Shown one piece after another: positions 32,222 through 40,955 of a DNA stretch of 64,000 nt (the stretch's first letter is position 1; each line of letters begins with the position of its first letter). The DNA comes from Candidatus Saganbacteria bacterium (GTDB lineage Bacteria > Margulisbacteria > WOR-1 > O2-12-FULL-45-9): positions 1 to 64,000 of the forward strand of contig JAFGDE010000014.1 in assembly GCA_016932255.1 (NCBI GenBank). The letters are read 5' to 3'. A model generated the notes under the pieces. The model was not told the origin of the DNA. It searched no databases and saw nothing but the letters and a program-made list of their open reading frames with translations. The translations under genes and the position numbers were made by a program.

Positions 32222-32967
32222 TGGAATTTAAGGACCTGAAAATGCCGATCAAGCAGATGATGGGTTATTTGATCGGAGTACTGCTCCTGACCATCCTCTA
32301 TTCCCTGAGCATCGCGCATTTCAGCACTGTAGCCAGCGAATATAACGGCAGTATGCGTGTTGCCTGGCGGCACCTCAACTCTTTGCAGGACCTGCGCGCC
32401 TTTGGCCTGCAGGTTAAGGTCGATATCTATGAAAATCCCCTGCGGGCGGAAAATGACCTGGACAGGATGACCCAGGCTTTTAATATACTTTTACAGGGAG
32501 GCGTCAGCGGACTGCCCAGGGATTTAACGCTGCTGGTCAAGGATATGCTGCTCTTCCGCGGCCAGGCCCAGAAATTGATCGTTCTGCTGAACCAGAACGC
32601 ACCTGCCGAAGAGCTCAAGGCCCAGAGCGAAGCTTTTGAGCGTATCTTCATGGCTTTCATGGGCCGGGTCTATGTTGAAATAGAAAAGAGCAAAAGCCAG
32701 ACAGCGATGGCCGAGACCAGTTATCTGCACCGGATAAGCTATCTGTTGCTTTTAAACACTATCCTAGCACCGCTGAGCTTTGCATTTCTTTATACCTACG
32801 GGTATTTCCTGTCCAATTACACCGGCCTGCGGTTGAAGAAATTTACGGACAGCTTTAAAAAGATCCTGGGTGGTAATTATAAGGCCCGCATTGAAGACAA
32901 TTCAAAGGATGAGATCGGCCAGATCGCCCAGGGCATCAACGAACTTGTCCGCCGTCTGGACCAATAA
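32221..32967 (+). CDS. Outputless membrane receptor: four-helix sensor plus HAMP
   Basis: 248 residues. TM1 (~14-34, MGYLIGVLLLTILYSLSIAHF), a ~135-residue extracytoplasmic helical region, TM2 (~174-195, YLLLLNTILAPLSFAFLYTYGYF), then a HAMP domain (LRLKKFTDSFKKILGGNYKARIEDNSKDEIGQIAQGINELVRRLDQ) where the protein ends. Methyl-accepting proteins and membrane diguanylate cyclases share this layout but continue past HAMP. The next gene, 55 bases on, is a soluble GAF-GGDEF enzyme, so a split receptor/cyclase pair is a reasonable inference. Confidence 0.78.
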   Translation: MEFKDLKMPIKQMMGYLIGVLLLTILYSLSIAHFSTVASEYNGSMRVAWRHLNSLQDLRAFGLQVKVDIYENPLRAENDLDRMTQAFNILLQGGVSGLPRDLTLLVKDMLLFRGQAQKLIVLLNQNAPAEELKAQSEAFERIFMAFMGRVYVEIEKSKSQTAMAETSYLHRISYLLLLNTILAPLSFAFLYTYGYFLSNYTGLRLKKFTDSFKKILGGNYKARIEDNSKDEIGQIAQGINELVRRLDQ

Positions 32968-32982
32968 ACGCCCGGGCTGAAA

Positions 32983-33017
32983 TCCTCCCCAGGTTTCTCC
33001 GATACTTTAGCGGAGGA
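32983..33017 (+). promoter_or_regulatory. Possible Shine-Dalgarno-masking hairpins before the diguanylate cyclase gene
   Basis: TCCTCC (32983-32988) is perfectly complementary to GGAGGA (33012-33017), the cyclase Shine-Dalgarno. A shorter alternative pairs CTCCG (32997-33001) with CGGAG (33011-33015). The two are mutually exclusive and both would hide the ribosome site. Confidence 0.35.
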
Positions 33018-33022
33018 ATACT

Positions 33023-34891
33023 ATGAGCGTGAGAGCTAAAATACCACCCTATGTTTTATCCCGCGGAGGCTATAAAGGTCCGAATGCCCGCGCACTGCAG
33101 CGCTATACAGGCATTATCAGGGCTAGAGGCAAACGGGAGATACGCGCACTGAAACAGAAAATGCAGCTGGTAGAGACCTTCCGCGTAGTGGAACAGCAGA
33201 TCAGAGACAAGCTTTCCGGCGCGGCCACGATCACCCAAGTACTGGGCGCTTCACGCGAGGTCATGGAAGGTCTGGGGATCGGCGGGGTCGCTATTTATCG
33301 CTATAGCAATGAATCAGGTAATATGTGGGCTATGGAACGGGAAGCCCTTGGCGGCAAGAGCCGCTATAACGAACCGAACCAGCTCCTGCCTGGGGAAAAA
33401 AGTCACTTTATCATGAGCGGCTTAAGCCGCGGTTATAATCAGGACAGCGCATCGGATATGCTCCTGGTCGATCGTTTGAACGATCTCAAGAATATGTCCC
33501 TGGCAGACAGAGAGCAGGCGGAACGGGATTTTGAGGCTGACTTGCGGCGTTATTTTGGGGATGATTACCGCCAGGTCTCTGCGGATCAGCTGCAAAATCT
33601 TAAACAGGCGCTCCGTTATAATCTTTACGTGCGTTATCCCGGCGTGCGCGCCTACGACATGATCATCCTGGCCAATAATCACATTGAGAATGCCGAACGG
33701 ATAAAACGGAGGCTGCCGCCGCGATCACTGTTCAGCGATAACAAAGCACAGGAGATGATATTTGATGTTCTGCGCAGCCTGCAGCGACCGATCACTGAAG
33801 AATTGCAAAAGGCGGAGAATAGCCGTATTAACGCGTTGCGCATTATCAGGGACGCGGCGATCGATAAACTGCACCGGGCTTTGAGTGAAACAGACGCTCT
33901 AGAAGAGATGTTCAAGGTAGCCCTGGATAATCTGCCGAGCGTTTATATGCGTAATGGCGAGACGTATGTAGCGCGCTCGTCGATAATGCTGCTGGACGAG
34001 CCCAGAAATGTTCTGCGTGTTGTCGATCAGCGCGGTCTGGCCAGCAAGACCGCCAAGCGCGAATGTGAAACAGGCAAGGGCATCGCCGGCCACGTTTTTG
34101 TGAGCGGCCAGCCGCTCTTAGTGGAAAATGCGGAAGCCGATCAGGTTTTTCAATCGATGCCTGAACGCAACAAAGTTACCCGAGGTTCATTTATGTGCGT
34201 GCCCATCAGGTTCAAGGACAGGACCTACGGTGTGATGAATGTACGCTCGGAATTTATCAAGGCCTTTACTGAGGCGGACCTTAAGCATCTGATCAGGATC
34301 GCTGATTTCCTTGCTTACAAAATGCGGGAAGTCAACTTGATCCGCGAACTAGAACACGCGGCCAATTATGATTACCTGACAGGACTGCCGCTCAGACGGT
34401 TCTTGATTTCGCGAATGGAAGAGATGATGGAGCGGGCCAAAAATGAACGTCTGCCTTTTACTTATTTATTGATTGATCTCGATCATTTTAAACGTGTTAA
34501 CGACCGTTATGGCCATGTGGCAGGTGATATAGTGCTGAAAGGAGCTGCCCAGGTGATCTCCAACTGGCTGGAAGCCAATCAGGAGCAAATGGAAGACGGG
34601 ATCGCCGGCCGCTGGGGCGGAGAGGAATGGGTCGTGGGGATGCTGGGGATCAATGAACGCGATGGTGAGGCGCTGGCCAACGGCCTTCGTTCAGCTTTTG
34701 AGGCAAAAAGCTATTCAGGGCCTGAATTCTGGCATGAAGATGTCAATGTCACAGCCAGTATAGGCCTCTCGGTCTTTCCTTTCAGCGGCCATGACCTTGA
34801 TTCCCTCTTTTCCCAGGCTGACGAGGCGATCTATACAGCCAAAAATAACCGTAACCAGGTCGTGGTTTTTAGCCCCCGTTCAAGCTCCTGA
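33023..34891 (+). CDS. Diguanylate cyclase with GAF domain (GGEEW active site)
   Basis: 622-residue soluble protein likely making cyclic di-GMP. A basic N-terminus and coiled coil, a possible first GAF-like region (~70-110), a helical middle with a Leu/Gln/Glu-rich stretch, a clear GAF domain (~300-440, ECETGKGIAGHVFVSGQPLLVENAEAD, MCVPIRFKDRTYGVMNVRS), then GGDEF (~455-620) with DYLTGLPLRRF, LIDLDHFKRVNDRYGHVAGD, GRWGGEEWVVG and ASIGLSVFPFSG. GGEEW replaces GGDEF/GGEEF; the metal and catalytic acids remain. No upstream RxxD inhibitory site is seen. GGAGG precedes the ATG. Confidence 0.87.
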   Translation: MSVRAKIPPYVLSRGGYKGPNARALQRYTGIIRARGKREIRALKQKMQLVETFRVVEQQIRDKLSGAATITQVLGASREVMEGLGIGGVAIYRYSNESGNMWAMEREALGGKSRYNEPNQLLPGEKSHFIMSGLSRGYNQDSASDMLLVDRLNDLKNMSLADREQAERDFEADLRRYFGDDYRQVSADQLQNLKQALRYNLYVRYPGVRAYDMIILANNHIENAERIKRRLPPRSLFSDNKAQEMIFDVLRSLQRPITEELQKAENSRINALRIIRDAAIDKLHRALSETDALEEMFKVALDNLPSVYMRNGETYVARSSIMLLDEPRNVLRVVDQRGLASKTAKRECETGKGIAGHVFVSGQPLLVENAEADQVFQSMPERNKVTRGSFMCVPIRFKDRTYGVMNVRSEFIKAFTEADLKHLIRIADFLAYKMREVNLIRELEHAANYDYLTGLPLRRFLISRMEEMMERAKNERLPFTYLLIDLDHFKRVNDRYGHVAGDIVLKGAAQVISNWLEANQEQMEDGIAGRWGGEEWVVGMLGINERDGEALANGLRSAFEAKSYSGPEFWHEDVNVTASIGLSVFPFSGHDLDSLFSQADEAIYTAKNNRNQVVVFSPRSSS

Positions 34892-34892
34892 G

Positions 34893-34921
34893 TTGAACCC
34901 CGGCCCCCTTTTAGGTAAGAT
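34893..34921 (+). promoter_or_regulatory. Promoter of tyrA-aroA (leaderless type)
   Basis: TTGAAC (34893-34898), exactly 17 bases, TAAGAT (34916-34921), then 7 bases to the tyrA ATG at 34929. The -35 begins right after the upstream stop codon. Confidence 0.6.
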
Positions 34922-34928
34922 ATGAGGC

Positions 34929-35780
34929 ATGAACATAGCCATTGTCGGCTTGGGCCTGATCGGGGGATCGATCGCTTTAGGGCTTAAAGCCAAACTTAGG
35001 GATATCTATATCATCGGCATTCCCCGCAGAGAGGAGACCATCCAAGAGGCCCTGGCCCTCAAAGCCATTGATGAAGGTACGACCAACCTCAAGCAGGGCG
35101 CGGCCAAAGCGGACATTATATTTGTCTGCACCCCGATCAATCTTGTTGTCCCGATCGTTCAGGAAATGGCCGACTGCCTCAAGCCCGGCACCATTGTGAC
35201 CGACGTGGCCAGCACTAAAGCTGGGATCGTGGCTCAAGCAAGCAAGCTTTTGCCCAAGGGGGTTTTCTTTATCGGCGGGCATCCTATGGCCGGAAAAGAA
35301 AAGGTCAAGTTGGTTGAAGCAGAAGCCGCTCTGTTCCAGGACAAGCCCTGGATCCTGATCAGGAACAGTAAGACCAATCAAAGGGCCCTGTCCCGGGTGG
35401 CGGAGCTGGCAGTACAATTGGGAGGCAAAACAATGGAAATGGACGCGAAGACCCACGATCTGGCCGTGGCCGGCATCAGCCACACGCCGCTGGCCATTGC
35501 CGCTGCCCTGGTCAATTCCGTTCAGGACGCACCAAAAGCTCAGGAGCAGATGAAAGCCTGCGCTGCTTCAGGGTTCCGCGATACGACCAGGATCGCTTCC
35601 GGAGACCCGGTTCTCGGCGTCGACATGTTTACGACCAATAAAAAGGCCGTTCTGGAAGCTCTGGCCGGGTTCAAGAAAGCTCTAGTCCGCCTGGAAAAGC
35701 TGATCAAGGCCGGCGCGGCGGACGGGATAGAAAAGGAACTTGAGCGGGCGAAAAAATTCAGGGATTTGCTTTATGGCTGA
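34929..35780 (+). CDS. tyrA: Prephenate (or arogenate) dehydrogenase
   Basis: NAD(P)-dependent tyrosine-branch enzyme. 283 residues: NIAIVGLGLIGGSIALGLKAK (dinucleotide fold), FVCTPINLVVPIV, VTDVASTKAGIV, GGHPMAGKEKVKLVEAEAALFQDKPWIL, AVAGISHTPLAIAAALV and a C-terminal ASGFRDTTRIASGDP. No chorismate mutase or ACT domain is fused. It overlaps aroA by 8 bases, so the two are co-translated. Confidence 0.95.
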   Translation: MNIAIVGLGLIGGSIALGLKAKLRDIYIIGIPRREETIQEALALKAIDEGTTNLKQGAAKADIIFVCTPINLVVPIVQEMADCLKPGTIVTDVASTKAGIVAQASKLLPKGVFFIGGHPMAGKEKVKLVEAEAALFQDKPWILIRNSKTNQRALSRVAELAVQLGGKTMEMDAKTHDLAVAGISHTPLAIAAALVNSVQDAPKAQEQMKACAASGFRDTTRIASGDPVLGVDMFTTNKKAVLEALAGFKKALVRLEKLIKAGAADGIEKELERAKKFRDLLYG

Positions 35781-37062
35781 TCTTTCTGTTGCACCGCTGA
35801 ATAAGATCAAAGCTGAGATCCATGTGCCCGGCGATAAATCCATCTCCCACCGGGCGGTCATGATCGGCTCCCTGGCCAATGGCAGATCCATTGTTCGTGG
35901 TTTTTTGGCCAGCGCGGATTGCCTGGCGACGATTGCTTGTTTGAAAAAACTCGGCGCCGAGATCGATCTGGCCGGTACCAAGGTTGAGATCAAGGGCAGT
36001 GGTTTAAGGGGTATAAAACAGACCAGGGAGCTGCTTGATGTGGGCAATTCCGGCACATCGATCCGCCTGCTTTCCGGCATTCTGGCGGGGCAGCCTTTTC
36101 TATCCAAGATCACAGGCGATGAATCGATCCAAAACCGGCCGATGATGCGCATCGTAGCGCCTTTGCGCGAAATGGGCGCTAATATCATTGGCCACAGCAG
36201 CAAAGGCAATGTTTATGCTCCTTTGGAGATACATGGCGGCGGGCTCAAGCCGATCGCTTATGAGCTACCGGTAGCCTCGGCCCAGGTCAAATCAGCCGTG
36301 CTGTTCGCCGGCCTCTATGCCGACGGCGAAACTACGGTGATCGAGCGCAATCAGGCCCGCGACCACACTGAAAGGATGCTGCTGCACTTCAATGCCGCGG
36401 TCAAGCTCCAGGGCCTGCGCACCAAGGTGCGGGGCAATAAAGATTTTGAAGGGGCTGAAGTCGATGTCCCGGGCGATATTTCCTCAGCGGCTTTCTTCAT
36501 TATTGCGGCCTTATTGGTGCCGAACTCTGAATTGCTGATCAAGAACGTCGGGGTCAATCCTACCCGGACCGGCATTGTCGATGTTCTGCACCGCATGGGG
36601 GCCAAACTTGAAGTGATCAACGAACAGCTGCTGGCGGAGGAGCCGCGCGCCGACATCCTGGTCAAGACCTCAAAACTTAAAGCGATCAGGATCGATGGAC
36701 AGATCATCCCGCGCATCATTGATGAGATCCCGGCCATTGCAGTGGCTGCGACCCAGGCCGAGGGCCGCACCGAGATCGTCGGCGCCAGGGAGCTCAGAGT
36801 CAAGGAAAGCGACCGCATCGCTGCGATCGCCGCTACATTGAATCGGATGGGAGCCGATGTAAAGGAGCTGGAGGATGGTTTGGTCATTCAGGGGCCAACA
36901 CCGCTTAACGCCGCCGAGATGGACAGCTACGGCGACCATCGCATTGCCATGTCCGCGGCCGTAGCCGCTCTTATTGCCGAAGGTGAGACCAGGATCGCTA
37001 ATACCGATTGTATTGAGACATCTTTTCCCGGTTTCAATCAATTATTGAACGGCTTAAGATGA
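35773..37062 (+). CDS. aroA: 3-phosphoshikimate 1-carboxyvinyltransferase (EPSP synthase)
   Basis: Sixth step of the shikimate pathway. 429 residues from ATG 35773: VPGDKSISHRAVMIGSLANG, LDVGNSGTSIRLLSGILAGQ, GDESIQNRPMMRIVAPLREMG, PVASAQVKSAVLFAGLYADG, ELRVKESDRIAAIAATLNRMG and DHRIAMSAAVAALIAEG. The ORF track's longer start (35740) is out of place. It ends in ATGA overlap with the thioesterase gene. NSGTS and RPMxR are intact, so it should be active. Confidence 0.97.
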   Translation: MADLSVAPLNKIKAEIHVPGDKSISHRAVMIGSLANGRSIVRGFLASADCLATIACLKKLGAEIDLAGTKVEIKGSGLRGIKQTRELLDVGNSGTSIRLLSGILAGQPFLSKITGDESIQNRPMMRIVAPLREMGANIIGHSSKGNVYAPLEIHGGGLKPIAYELPVASAQVKSAVLFAGLYADGETTVIERNQARDHTERMLLHFNAAVKLQGLRTKVRGNKDFEGAEVDVPGDISSAAFFIIAALLVPNSELLIKNVGVNPTRTGIVDVLHRMGAKLEVINEQLLAEEPRADILVKTSKLKAIRIDGQIIPRIIDEIPAIAVAATQAEGRTEIVGARELRVKESDRIAAIAATLNRMGADVKELEDGLVIQGPTPLNAAEMDSYGDHRIAMSAAVAALIAEGETRIANTDCIETSFPGFNQLLNGLR

Positions 37063-37442
37063 CGCACGAATTCAATTATCGCGTCATATATATGGATACT
37101 GATGCAGAGGGCGTGGTTTATTATGCCAATTACCTAGGCTTTTTTGAGCGCGGCCGTATCGAATTGCTGGAGAAAATGGGCGTCGATCTTGGCGCGATCA
37201 AAGATAAGGATAATATCATTTTTGCCATTTCAAAAATCGATTGTAATTATAAGGCCCCGGCTAAGTTGTATGAAACGATAAGGGTCACAACGGAGATCAC
37301 CGAGATAACGGCTGCGCGGATAGTGTTCAAACAGGAAGTCTTCAGGGAAAAGCAGCTGTTGGTCAGCGCCAGTGTCACGGCCTGCGCCATCGATATGAAG
37401 AACTTTAGGCTTGCCCGTTTGCCAAAAAGCCTGCTGCCGTGA
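37059..37442 (+). CDS. YbgC/4-hydroxybenzoyl-CoA thioesterase family acyl-CoA thioesterase
   Basis: 127-residue hot-dog-fold protein: YRVIYMDTDAEGVVYYANYLGFFERGRIELLEKMGVD contains the family's catalytic D-x2-GVVYYANY block, and IDCNYKAPAKLYETIRV follows. It probably hydrolyses short acyl-CoA or acyl-ACP esters. No Tol-Pal genes are nearby. ATGA overlap with aroA; convergent overlap of 38 bases with the next unknown gene. Confidence 0.88.
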   Translation: MTHEFNYRVIYMDTDAEGVVYYANYLGFFERGRIELLEKMGVDLGAIKDKDNIIFAISKIDCNYKAPAKLYETIRVTTEITEITAARIVFKQEVFREKQLLVSASVTACAIDMKNFRLARLPKSLLP

Positions 37443-38211
37443 AATGTTCAGCCAGTTGAACGAGGCTGTGCCAGTAGAACAGATTGACCTGCCTGTCGCT
37501 GGAGCCATTGACTTTGTCCAGGGTTATTCCATCGACGTGGTTAACCAATACCAGGCCTGATCTGGCCAGGAGCCGCTGATTTTTTGCTCCCATGGAAGCT
37601 GTTACAATATAGGGAATGTTAGGTGACCAGTCAAGATATTCGCTTCTCCGGCTGACCATTTTAAGGTCCGAGTGCGACGGATAGATCGCTCCGCTATAAA
37701 AATGAAAATTAAGTGTTGGCCCAGCTGCTGTCAGGGCCTGGCGCAATAGGCCAGGCAGCTCCATCTGAACATTAAGGATCGATTCTCTGTTAGCAAAAAG
37801 ACGTTCTAGGGGAGTGATCTTGGCGATTAGGACGGAAAGAAATGCGTTGGTCAAGCAGCGGTTGGCCCTGCCGCCGATAAAGATAAAAGTGTTTGTGCTT
37901 TCTATCAGTTCAGCAAATTTGTCAAAAAAGGATCGGTGCAGCAATGTTCCAGCATATTCCCGTGAAGTTCTTAGACCTTGGGGAAGCGCAAGATATGAAG
38001 GGCCGCGCTTTTCTTCGATCTCAAGGAGATTGAGATCAGGGCAAAGACGATCGATGGTCTTATTGATAGGATATTCAACAGAACCGCTGCGGTCATAACT
38101 TCGAGTGGCGTGCACGACCATGAGCAGGGGCCGGTTCGGGCGGTTGCGAAAACCATCCGGCACACGCGCTCTTAAACTTGCTCTTAGCGTTGGCGCAAGA
38201 TCGACTCTCAT
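37405..38211 (-). CDS. Protein of unknown function (268 residues)
   Basis: I do not recognise this gene. The protein is soluble-looking, Arg-rich at the N-terminus, with LLMVVHATRSYDRSGSVEYPINKTIDRL, a strand-helix segment FIFIGGRANRCLTNAFLSVLIAKI, and SGLVLVNHVDGITLDK, giving an alternating alpha/beta look. No signal peptide. A GATAAT box ends 6 bases before the ATG. It lies 24 bases after rlmD on the same strand. Codon usage resembles its neighbours. Confidence 0.6.
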   Translation of the reverse strand: MRVDLAPTLRASLRARVPDGFRNRPNRPLLMVVHATRSYDRSGSVEYPINKTIDRLCPDLNLLEIEEKRGPSYLALPQGLRTSREYAGTLLHRSFFDKFAELIESTNTFIFIGGRANRCLTNAFLSVLIAKITPLERLFANRESILNVQMELPGLLRQALTAAGPTLNFHFYSGAIYPSHSDLKMVSRRSEYLDWSPNIPYIVTASMGAKNQRLLARSGLVLVNHVDGITLDKVNGSSDRQVNLFYWHSLVQLAEHFTAAGFLANGQA

Positions 38212-38235
38212 CTATTTATTATCGATAAAATCAGT

Positions 38236-39486
38236 CTATAATTTCAGCAAAATGATGTTCTCAATGTGGGGGGTATGGGGGAACATGTCCAGGGGCTGGA
38301 TCCTTTTAACCTGATAGCCGGATTCCTCAAGGAGCTTGATGTCATGGGCCTGGGTCTCAGGATTACATGAGACATAAACGATCCTGTGCGGCTTGATCTG
38401 GCCGATCTTTTGCAGGGCCTTTTTGTGGACCCCGGGGCGGGGTGGGTCCAGGATAATGGTCTCGAACCTGCCTTCCAGCGACTGCAGGATATCTTCGACC
38501 CGGCCGGCGATCGAGCGGAAATTGTTGATGTTATTGAGCCTGGCATTGTCTTCGGACAATTTGGCCGCGGCTTCGTTCTCTTCCACGCCAATAACCTCTT
38601 TGGCCCGGTCGGCCAGGGACAGGCCGATGCTGCCGCTACCGGAGAAAAGGTCGAGCAGCGTTTCGCCGCCCTGCAACCCGGCGAAATCGCGCACGACCTC
38701 CAGCAGTTTTTCGGCCTGATGCGTGTTGGTCTGGAAAAATGACTGGACCGGAACCTTGAACATGATGCCGCAAAGAGACTCAATCAGATGGTCCTGGCCA
38801 AAAGATTTCTGTATCTCCCCGTAAGATCGGTCTGCCGGCGAAAGATTGATGCTCCAGGTAATGCCGGAAACAGCGTCCCGGAGCTTTTCCCAGAGATCTT
38901 CCAGTGGCAGCTCGCCTTTATCCGAGGTTAATACGTTCAGGACCATGTTATTGATATTCTTGCCTTCACGGATGACCACATGGCGCATGATGCCTTCTTT
39001 ATAATGCAGGAGTTTTTTCCAGGAGACAAAATGGCGCAGGCGGCTCAGGATCTTATTGCTGGCCTCTGACATGAGCAGGCATTGTTCTATATTGATTATA
39101 TTGAACTTGCCGTCCTTTAAACCGATCGAGTAATCAGGGCCAAAAGCGTAGTCCATGCGGTTACGGTAATAATATTCTTCCGGAGAAGGGATGATCGGCA
39201 GAGCGTCGCCAAAAAGGGATCGGACCCTGGCTTCTTTGAACTTCAATTGGGCCTGATATTTAAGCCCCTGCCAGGCGCAGCCGCCGCAGCGGCCAAAATA
39301 TTGACAGGGCGGTTCCTGCCGGTCAGGCGAGGGCTCGATCAAGCGGACCAGCCGGCTGGTCTTTTTCCGGCGGCTAACTGGCTCAAGGTCGATAAGATCG
39401 CCGGGGAAGGCGAATTTAACGAACTGGCCTCCGGCAATGCCCCGGCCTTTATCATCCAATCCTGTAACAATAAACTCTTGCGCCAT
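38236..39486 (-). CDS. rlmD: TRAM-domain 23S rRNA (uracil-5-)-methyltransferase, RlmD/RumA type
   Basis: 416 residues. An N-terminal TRAM-like segment (FIVTGLDDKGRGIAGGQFVKFAFPGDLIDLEPV), an iron-sulfur motif CQYFGRCGGCAWQ with a later Cys (IEQCLLM), the SAM fold (LLDLFSGSGSIGLSLADRAKEVIGVE) and catalytic blocks ILDPPRPGVHKKAL and IVYVSCNPETQAHDI (nucleophilic Cys). RlmD, RlmCD and TrmA share this plan, so the exact uridine is inferred. TTGCTG, 17 bases, TATAAC and 8 bases to the ATG. Confidence 0.88.
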   Translation of the reverse strand: MAQEFIVTGLDDKGRGIAGGQFVKFAFPGDLIDLEPVSRRKKTSRLVRLIEPSPDRQEPPCQYFGRCGGCAWQGLKYQAQLKFKEARVRSLFGDALPIIPSPEEYYYRNRMDYAFGPDYSIGLKDGKFNIINIEQCLLMSEASNKILSRLRHFVSWKKLLHYKEGIMRHVVIREGKNINNMVLNVLTSDKGELPLEDLWEKLRDAVSGITWSINLSPADRSYGEIQKSFGQDHLIESLCGIMFKVPVQSFFQTNTHQAEKLLEVVRDFAGLQGGETLLDLFSGSGSIGLSLADRAKEVIGVEENEAAAKLSEDNARLNNINNFRSIAGRVEDILQSLEGRFETIILDPPRPGVHKKALQKIGQIKPHRIVYVSCNPETQAHDIKLLEESGYQVKRIQPLDMFPHTPHIENIILLKL

Positions 39487-39494
39487 AGTCTTAA

Positions 39495-39523
39495 GTTATA
39501 GCATATAGTATGTTATCCAGCAA
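39495..39523 (-). promoter_or_regulatory. Promoter of rlmD (leaderless type)
   Basis: Minus strand TTGCTG (39523-39518), 17 bases, TATAAC (39500-39495) preceded by TGC, then 8 bases to the ATG at 39486. Confidence 0.6.
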
Positions 39524-39622
39524 ATTTACCGTCATAAGCCGTAGATGAATTTTAAAATTACCTGAAATTAAACCGATGAATGGACGAAAAATCCCTGCCT
39601 TTATAACGAAAGGGGTTTTGTC

Positions 39623-40945
39623 ATGAAAGGACCGTTTGCTGCAATTAGGCGCTTGCCGCGCCAAGGCGTTCCCCGATCCTTTTTCGCGACAAGTATGAGC
39701 CGGCAGCAGCAAAGATCCGCTACCGCTTTGGGGCGCCCGGTCAGGACCCCGACCGGGCGGTTATATCTGACAACCTCAGGACGCCTGGTCGACGGCAGAA
39801 ACGGCAGAGGCAAGATCATGGTGTTTGACGACCACCTGGATTCTGCGACCATACTTTCCTCGTTCTTTGAAGCCCAGGACTATCAAGTAACACGGGCCAA
39901 TGCCGGCGAGAACAGTTTTATCGATTGCTTTGATGATTTTAAAGTTGCCTCGCCGGACATCGTCCTTATAAGCGTCAGCCGGCCGGGCAAGCAAACTGAG
40001 GCATATGCCTTGGTCAACCGGATCAAAGGGTGCGATCCAATGATCAAGGTCATTATCATGCTTAAAGATGAATTACTGCTAACCGATTATATTGAATGCC
40101 AGACAGAGCGGCTTTTTATTAAACCGCCGGTTCTGAACATCTTGCTGGAACACGTACAAAATCTATTGGAACTGCAGAAAGTTGAGAGGCAAAGGCGAAG
40201 GGTAGAGGCGATCGCCCAAGAACAAGAGCTGTTAGCTGCTTTGGGCAAGGCAGTAGCTGGAGTTGCCCATGAGGTCAACAATATGCTCTGCCAGCCGATA
40301 GCCCTCTTGGGCATTGTAAACCACCAATTGATCGATCTGAAAAATTCGTGGCAGAAAATGATAGGTTCCGCCGCTGCTCTGCCCGAAGACTTTGAGCAAA
40401 TTGAAGCACAGCTTCAGACCGTCAGCGAAAACCTTACCGGACTGATCGTCTTTATGAGAAAGGTGCTGGGATTTGTCAGGCACAATGCCGACATCGATGT
40501 TTTTTCCCCCAATAAAGCGGTGGAAGAAGCGATCTTCCACGCCAGGATCGGCCAAAGCAGGGCCTGCCAGTTTATCCGTTCCTCACTCTGCGAGACAGAG
40601 GCTTTATTGCATGGTGATAGGCAAAAAATAATGCACGCGGTCTACAATATAATAAAGAACGCTCAGGAGGCCATGCCTAAAAATGGAACGATCACGATTA
40701 CATCAGAATTTGGCGCTGAGGATAACTTTATTATCAGGATCAGTGATGATGGGCCGGGGATCCCGGAAGCCATTTTGCCCCAGATCTTTGATGATTTTTT
40801 TACGACCAAACCTGAGGGAGAAGGGACCGGATTAGGCCTGCCTATGGCTAAAACTGCCATTGAAGAAATGGGCGGGCACATCAATGTTTTTACACAGCCG
40901 GATAGAGGCACGACCTTTGAGATCTTATTACCTATATTACAATGA
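39623..40945 (+). CDS. Soluble sensor histidine kinase with N-terminal pseudo-receiver
   Basis: 440 residues without membrane helices. Residues ~65-180 fold like a response-regulator receiver (GKIMVFDDHLDSATILSSFFEAQDYQV, LFIKPP with the conserved Lys), but the phosphoacceptor at the end of strand 3 is Ser (DIVLISVSRPG) and the strand-4 Thr/Ser is also lost. Then a dimerisation helix with LGKAVAGVAHEVNN (His box) and HATPase domain: AVYNIIKNAQEAMP (N box), ISDDGPGIPE (G1), FFTTKPEGEGTGLGLPMAK (G2). AAGGGG precedes the ATG. No partner regulator is adjacent. Confidence 0.85.
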   Translation: MKGPFAAIRRLPRQGVPRSFFATSMSRQQQRSATALGRPVRTPTGRLYLTTSGRLVDGRNGRGKIMVFDDHLDSATILSSFFEAQDYQVTRANAGENSFIDCFDDFKVASPDIVLISVSRPGKQTEAYALVNRIKGCDPMIKVIIMLKDELLLTDYIECQTERLFIKPPVLNILLEHVQNLLELQKVERQRRRVEAIAQEQELLAALGKAVAGVAHEVNNMLCQPIALLGIVNHQLIDLKNSWQKMIGSAAALPEDFEQIEAQLQTVSENLTGLIVFMRKVLGFVRHNADIDVFSPNKAVEEAIFHARIGQSRACQFIRSSLCETEALLHGDRQKIMHAVYNIIKNAQEAMPKNGTITITSEFGAEDNFIIRISDDGPGIPEAILPQIFDDFFTTKPEGEGTGLGLPMAKTAIEEMGGHINVFTQPDRGTTFEILLPILQ

Positions 40946-40955
40946 TCAGCCAGGC

